Assembly (NCBI GenBank): GCA_964462985.1
Contig: CAYXAA010000026.1
Coordinates: forward strand, 3,550-67,549
Length of the DNA: 64,000 bases
Reading direction: 5' to 3'
DNA from: CAYXAA01 sp964462985
Lineage (GTDB): Bacteria; Pseudomonadota; Alphaproteobacteria; Rhizobiales; Stappiaceae
Shown one piece after another: positions 60,491-64,000 of this stretch (position 1 is its first letter; each line of letters opens with the position of its first letter). A program made the position numbers and the translations under genes. The notes below the pieces were generated by a model. The model was not told the DNA's origin and ran no database searches. It was given only the letters and a program-made list of their open reading frames with translations.

Positions 60491-61102
60491 TCAGACGCTG
60501 GCGGCGCTACGGTAGACCCAGACGCGGGCGGGCGGCAGGTTCTTGAGAATCCAGCCGCTGCGCTCGACGGAGAAAAAACCGGGCTCCGGCGGAACCGGGG
60601 CCGACATTGCATAGGAGAACTGGATGTATGGCGCACCCGGTTGCAGCAGCTTGAGCGCCTCGACCAGAAGTGCGCGGCGATCAGCTTGCGGCCGCGAGAA
60701 CAGCGGCAGGGACGACACGATGCTGGCGAGCGAGCCCGGAGCAACCTCCGGCAGGCTGTCGCTGAGACTGTAGGCGTCGCCGCGTACCACCTCCATCGAG
60801 GGGTACCGCCGTCGCAGCAAGGCACAAAAATCCTCGTTGTATTCCAGCGCAATCAGCCGTTCGGGCGCCAGTCCGCGCTCAAGGATTGCGCGGGTGACCA
60901 CGCCCGTGCCCGGGCCGAGCTCGAGCACGGAACCCGGGCGGTCGAGTTCGGCAAAACCGGCCATGCGGCGCGTGAGGTCCGGGCCGGAGGGACTGACTGC
61001 CCCTGTTGTCAGCGGATTCCCGGCCCAGCTGCGCAGAAAACGGATTTCGTCGGCGAGCTTTGCAGCGAGGCCGCGCTCGCGGGCGGTGGAAAGCTGGGGC
61101 AT
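60491..61102 (-). CDS. Phospholipid N-methyltransferase PmtA-like protein
   Basis: Protein of 203 residues, SAM-dependent methyltransferase. After an N-terminal amphipathic region (FLRSWAGNPLTTGAVSPSG, a membrane-contact helix in the rhizobial enzymes) comes the SAM motif VLELGPGTGVVTRAIL (about 59-74) and the acidic YNEDF. The sequence type is that of Sinorhizobium PmtA, which methylates phosphatidylethanolamine to phosphatidylcholine. Related proteins are annotated as rRNA adenine dimethylases, so the substrate is inferred. It lies 160 bp after dnaJ in the same direction. Confidence 0.8.
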   Translation of the reverse strand: MPQLSTARERGLAAKLADEIRFLRSWAGNPLTTGAVSPSGPDLTRRMAGFAELDRPGSVLELGPGTGVVTRAILERGLAPERLIALEYNEDFCALLRRRYPSMEVVRGDAYSLSDSLPEVAPGSLASIVSSLPLFSRPQADRRALLVEALKLLQPGAPYIQFSYAMSAPVPPEPGFFSVERSGWILKNLPPARVWVYRSAASV

Positions 61103-61262
61103 ACGCCTATCCCATCGTGGATCAACAACTGAACCTGGGTGCCGGCAGTGGCAAATTCAAGGCGCAAGCGCCACCAACGCCCTCGTCAGGGAACAAATAT
61201 CGCGGCCCCCACTAACCTTCTCCGGCTGGAAACCGCTGCAAGCTGTTTGCAACGGATACTCC

Positions 61263-62387
61263 TCAACTGCCCAGGTTGTCGAGGAAGTCCTTCACCCTGG
61301 CAAAGAAACCAGACGATTCTGGATGGGTTTCGCCGGACGATTCCTGTTCAAACTCCGCAAGAAGTTCCCGCTGACGACGGGTCAGATTGGTCGGCGTTTC
61401 AACCGTGACCTGGATGTACATGTCACCCTTCTGCGGTGAGCGCAGGATCGGCATGCCCTTGCCTTTCAGGCGGAACTGCTTTCCAGTCTGAGTGCCCTCC
61501 GGAACCTTGACCCGTGTGCTGACTCCCTCGAGTGTCGGCACGTCGAACTGCCCCCCCAACGCCGCCGTCGTCAGGGAGATCGGGACGCGGCAGAAAAGAT
61601 CCGCGCCGTCTCGCTGAAAGAAGGCGTGCGGCCTGATGGACAAGAAGATGTAGAGGTCGCCGGACGGACCGCCACGAATGCCAGCCTCACCCTCGCCGGC
61701 AAGGCGAATGCGGGTGCCGTCCTCGATTCCCGCCGGAATATTCACCGAAAGCGTGCGCTTTTCCGTCTTGCGGCCGGTGCCGCCACAACTCGTGCAGGGA
61801 TCAACGATGGTTTCACCGCGACCTTGACAGGCCGGGCAGGTGCGCTCGAGCGTGAAGAAGCCCTGCGCCGCGCGAACGCGGCCGACGCCGCCGCAGGTCC
61901 GGCACGGAATGGGTGCCGTGCCGGGCTTGGCGCCGGTGCCCGAGCAGGCGTCACAGGTTACGGATGTCGGCACCTCGATTTCCACCGTCTTCCCGGTGAA
62001 GGCGTCTTCCAGGTCAATTTCGAGATTGTAGCGCAGGTCGGCGCCACGCTCTCGTCCTCCGGAGCGCCGGCCCTGCCCCATGCCGAAGAACTCATCGAAA
62101 ATATCAGACATTGCCGAGGCGAAATCGCCCGGTCTGCCGGCGCCGCCGCCAAAGCCACCGTTCTCAAACGCGGCATGGCCGAAGCGGTCATAAGCGGCGC
62201 GCTTCTGCGCGTCCTTCAGGGTGTCATAGGCTTCGTTGACTTCCTTGAAGCGCGCTTCCGCCTCCGCGTCGCCAGGATTGCGATCGGGATGGAACTGCAT
62301 CGCGAGTTTGCGGTAAGCCCCTTTCAGGGTCTTGTCGTCCGCATCCCGTGCGACGCCCAGCACCTCATAGAAATCGCGTTTGGCCAT
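61263..62387 (-). CDS. dnaJ: Chaperone protein DnaJ
   Basis: Protein of 374 residues: J domain (about 1-70; HPD at 33-35), Gly/Phe-rich linker (about 75-115), four zinc-binding CxxCxGxG repeats (CDACSGTG, CRTCGGVG, CPACQGRG, CTSCGGTG, about 145-215) and the C-terminal substrate-binding domain. It is the co-chaperone that stimulates DnaK ATPase. The ATG at 62387 is the family start MAKRDFYEVLG; a GTG three codons upstream is discounted. Confidence 0.97.
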   Translation of the reverse strand: MAKRDFYEVLGVARDADDKTLKGAYRKLAMQFHPDRNPGDAEAEARFKEVNEAYDTLKDAQKRAAYDRFGHAAFENGGFGGGAGRPGDFASAMSDIFDEFFGMGQGRRSGGRERGADLRYNLEIDLEDAFTGKTVEIEVPTSVTCDACSGTGAKPGTAPIPCRTCGGVGRVRAAQGFFTLERTCPACQGRGETIVDPCTSCGGTGRKTEKRTLSVNIPAGIEDGTRIRLAGEGEAGIRGGPSGDLYIFLSIRPHAFFQRDGADLFCRVPISLTTAALGGQFDVPTLEGVSTRVKVPEGTQTGKQFRLKGKGMPILRSPQKGDMYIQVTVETPTNLTRRQRELLAEFEQESSGETHPESSGFFARVKDFLDNLGS

Positions 62388-62837
62388 CAAATTCACCCAT
62401 CGAATCCGCCCGGGCGCGCGTCACGCTGCGCGCGCCGCTTAGCCGGTCTGTCGTTCAAGGATCGGTTCCGAACGACCCATCTCACGGTATTCCATCGTGT
62501 TCGCCGCCCCGGACCATAGCCGTATCCGGGGCACATGCCGATGATCGGCGGCATGAATCATTCTCGCTGGTTTTCTCGGCGATACTGGCATTGCAGCGGA
62601 GGTGGCCGGGCTGGAGCAACCTGCCGCTAGACCGCCCAACGCAGGCGCGGGCGTGAAACTGTCCGGCCAACGATGTCGCAATTTCTCTGGAAGGCCAAAA
62701 CGGTAGCCGCAAAGCAGCCGCCCGAGCGGTTTCGAGCGGCTGTAGCGTGGCAAACCGAACAGAGGATCGATCGGCAAGAATGTCATGGTCCGGACATGAA
62801 AAGGCGCGGCCACGAGGCCGCGCCGATTTCAGGATGG
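62388..62837. other. 450-bp dnaK-dnaJ intergenic region
   Basis: It holds the dnaK terminator-like hairpin (62798-62824) and should hold a dnaJ promoter, but none with good hexamers was recognised. A 124-codon minus-strand frame (62439-62813) shows no homology. A 25-bp imperfect inverted repeat near 62713-62740 (CAGCCGC / GCGGCTG) is weak. Confidence 0.55.
62798..62824 (-). terminator. rho-independent terminator of dnaK
   Basis: Perfect 9-bp stem GGCGCGGCC / GGCCGCGCC (62803-62811 with 62816-62824), 4-nt loop; on the minus strand it is followed by TTTTC. It lies 14 bp after the dnaK stop. Confidence 0.75.
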
Positions 62838-64000
62838 TCAGGCAGACTTCTTGTCGTCTTCGTCACGGACTTCCTCGAAGTCCGCATCGACCACGTCCTC
62901 GTCCTTCTTCTCGGCAGAGGACTCGGAGGCTCCGGCCTCACTGCCTTCCTCGGCCTGCGCCTTGTACATCGCCTCACCGAGCTTCATCGAAGCTTCGGCC
63001 AGCGCCTGGGTCTTGGACCGGATCTCGTCGAGATCGCTACCCTCAAGAGCAGTCTTGGCCGCGGCGAGGGCCGTCTCGATCGCGGACTTGTCGGCCTCCG
63101 AGACCTTGTCGCCGTATTCCTTCAACGACTTCTCGGTCGAATGGACCAGAGCCTCGCCTTGGTTCTTGGCCTCGACAAGTTCCTTGCGCTTCTTGTCTTC
63201 CTCGGCGTGAGCCTCGGCATCCTTCACCATTTTTTCGATATCGGCATCGCTCAGGCCGCCGGAAGCCTGGATGCGGATCTGCTGCTCCTTGCCGGTGCCC
63301 TTGTCCTTGGCTGACACGTTGACGATGCCATTGGCGTCGATGTCGAAGGTTACCTCGATCTGAGGCACACCGCGTGGTGCCGGGGGGAGCCCGACGAGAT
63401 CGAACTGGCCGAGCAGTTTGTTGTCGGCCGCCATCTCACGTTCACCCTGGAATACCCGGATGGTAACTGCGGTCTGGTTGTCTTCGGCCGTCGAGAACAC
63501 CTGGCTCTTCTTCGTCGGGATCGTGGTGTTGCGGTCGATGAGTCGTGTGAACACGCCGCCGAGCGTCTCGATGCCGAGCGACAGCGGAGTCACGTCGAGC
63601 AGAAGAACGTCCTTAACGTCGCCCTGGAGCACGCCGGCCTGGATCGCGGCGCCCTTGGCGACGACCTCATCCGGATTAACACCCTTGTGCGGCTCCTTGC
63701 CGAAAAAGGATTTCACCACCTCCTGGACCTTCGGCATGCGGGTCATGCCGCCGACCAGCACCACCTCGTCGATCTGGCCGGCCGTCAATTCAGCGTCCTT
63801 CAACGCCGCCTTGCAGGGCTCAACCGTGCGCTGGATGAGGTCGTCGACCAGCGCCTCGAACTTGGCGCGCGACAGCTTCATCGTCAGGTGCTTCGGCCCG
63901 GTCGCGTCAGCGGTGATGAACGGCAAGTTGATCTCGGTCTGCGTCGCGGACGACAGCTCGATCTTCGCCTTCTCGGCGGCCTCCTTGAGTCGCTGCAAGG
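62838..64000 (-). CDS. dnaK: Chaperone protein DnaK (5' part outside window)
   Basis: The visible 387 residues begin within the nucleotide-binding domain (LQRLKEAAEKAKIELSSA) and run to the C-terminus; the ATG lies beyond position 64000. Seen here: the last part of the ATPase domain (VLVGGMTRMPKVQEVVK), the VLLLDVTPLSLGIET linker, the substrate-binding beta domain (NTTIPTKKSQVFSTA, PPAPRGVPQIEVTFDIDANGIVNVSAKD) and the helical lid, then an acidic tail ending DADFEEV, the GrpE/DnaJ-linked terminal motif. The gene order dnaK-dnaJ is conserved, with a terminator and 450 bp between them. Confidence 0.97.
   Translation of the reverse strand, partial: LQRLKEAAEKAKIELSSATQTEINLPFITADATGPKHLTMKLSRAKFEALVDDLIQRTVEPCKAALKDAELTAGQIDEVVLVGGMTRMPKVQEVVKSFFGKEPHKGVNPDEVVAKGAAIQAGVLQGDVKDVLLLDVTPLSLGIETLGGVFTRLIDRNTTIPTKKSQVFSTAEDNQTAVTIRVFQGEREMAADNKLLGQFDLVGLPPAPRGVPQIEVTFDIDANGIVNVSAKDKGTGKEQQIRIQASGGLSDADIEKMVKDAEAHAEEDKKRKELVEAKNQGEALVHSTEKSLKEYGDKVSEADKSAIETALAAAKTALEGSDLDEIRSKTQALAEASMKLGEAMYKAQAEEGSEAGASESSAEKKDEDVVDADFEEVRDEDDKKSA

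Noticed and set aside
62439..62813. 124-codon minus-strand frame between dnaK and dnaJ
   Set aside because: No homology, and it overlaps the dnaK terminator-like hairpin.

Overview
The window is a stretch of chromosome from a GC-rich alphaproteobacterium, most probably of the order Hyphomicrobiales (Rhizobiales). The evidence is gene order and family type: an Omp19/Inh-type lipoprotein, a rhizobial-type PfkB adenosine kinase, a CycM-like membrane cytochrome c, a Sinorhizobium-type PmtA methyltransferase, HslV with a propeptide before its catalytic threonine, and the run fur - plsC - miaB - phoH - ybeY - corC - lnt - HTH - metK - trmB - rimP - nusA - ylxR - infB - rbfA - truB - rpsO - pnp. The genus cannot be named from sequence reading alone. 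No insertion sequence, prophage, CRISPR array or integrated element was seen, and almost everything is core genome.

Layout. 1-3.9 kb: 5' part of zapE, a carboxymuconolactone decarboxylase-like protein, an Omp19-like lipoprotein (all minus), then a MAPEG membrane protein and a lysophospholipid acyltransferase-like protein (plus). 3.9-13.7 kb: a long minus-strand run obgE - proB - proA - nadD - rsfS - rlmH - envC - ctpA - divergent polysaccharide deacetylase. It joins ribosome maturation, proline and NAD synthesis, and septal or periplasmic peptidoglycan control. 13.7-16.3 kb: rplU - rpmA with a strong promoter and a terminator, two tandem GNAT acetyltransferases, and tRNA-Ser(CGA). 16.5-24.3 kb: a YejABEF-type peptide ABC importer with two paralogous binding proteins of identical inferred length, one with a Sec signal and one with a twin-arginine-like signal. 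24.5-26.8 kb: a CHASE-GGDEF cyclase and a membrane-anchored cytochrome c.

27-29.7 kb (plus): kdsB, pheA and adenosine kinase. 29.7-33.7 kb (minus): a transketolase/E1-like ThDP enzyme, dapB and gpmA. 34-37.1 kb (plus): an FMN reductase and hslV - GNAT - hslU. 37.2-39.6 kb: a UspA protein, Nfu with an iron-control-like palindrome upstream, tsaB and rimI. 39.7-60.2 kb: the large translation, RNA and lipid block from a Fur-family regulator to pnp. 60.5-64 kb (minus): a PmtA-like methyltransferase, dnaJ, and dnaK running off the window.

I found no convincing wholly new multi-gene system. The items most worth a second look are regulatory or small: a truncated aminoglycoside-nucleotidyltransferase-like frame whose 3' end contains the rimP-nusA promoter, followed by a terminator-like hairpin ahead of rimP; the iron-control-like palindrome before nfu; the GNAT coupled between the two HslVU subunits; the tandem GNATs in the L21-L27-Obg cluster; the paired Yej binding proteins; the E1-like enzyme beside dapB-gpmA; and a perfect 12-bp hairpin before metK. 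Start codons were adjusted where an upstream frame was clearly too long, using ribosome-binding sites and 4-bp ATGA/GTGA overlaps.
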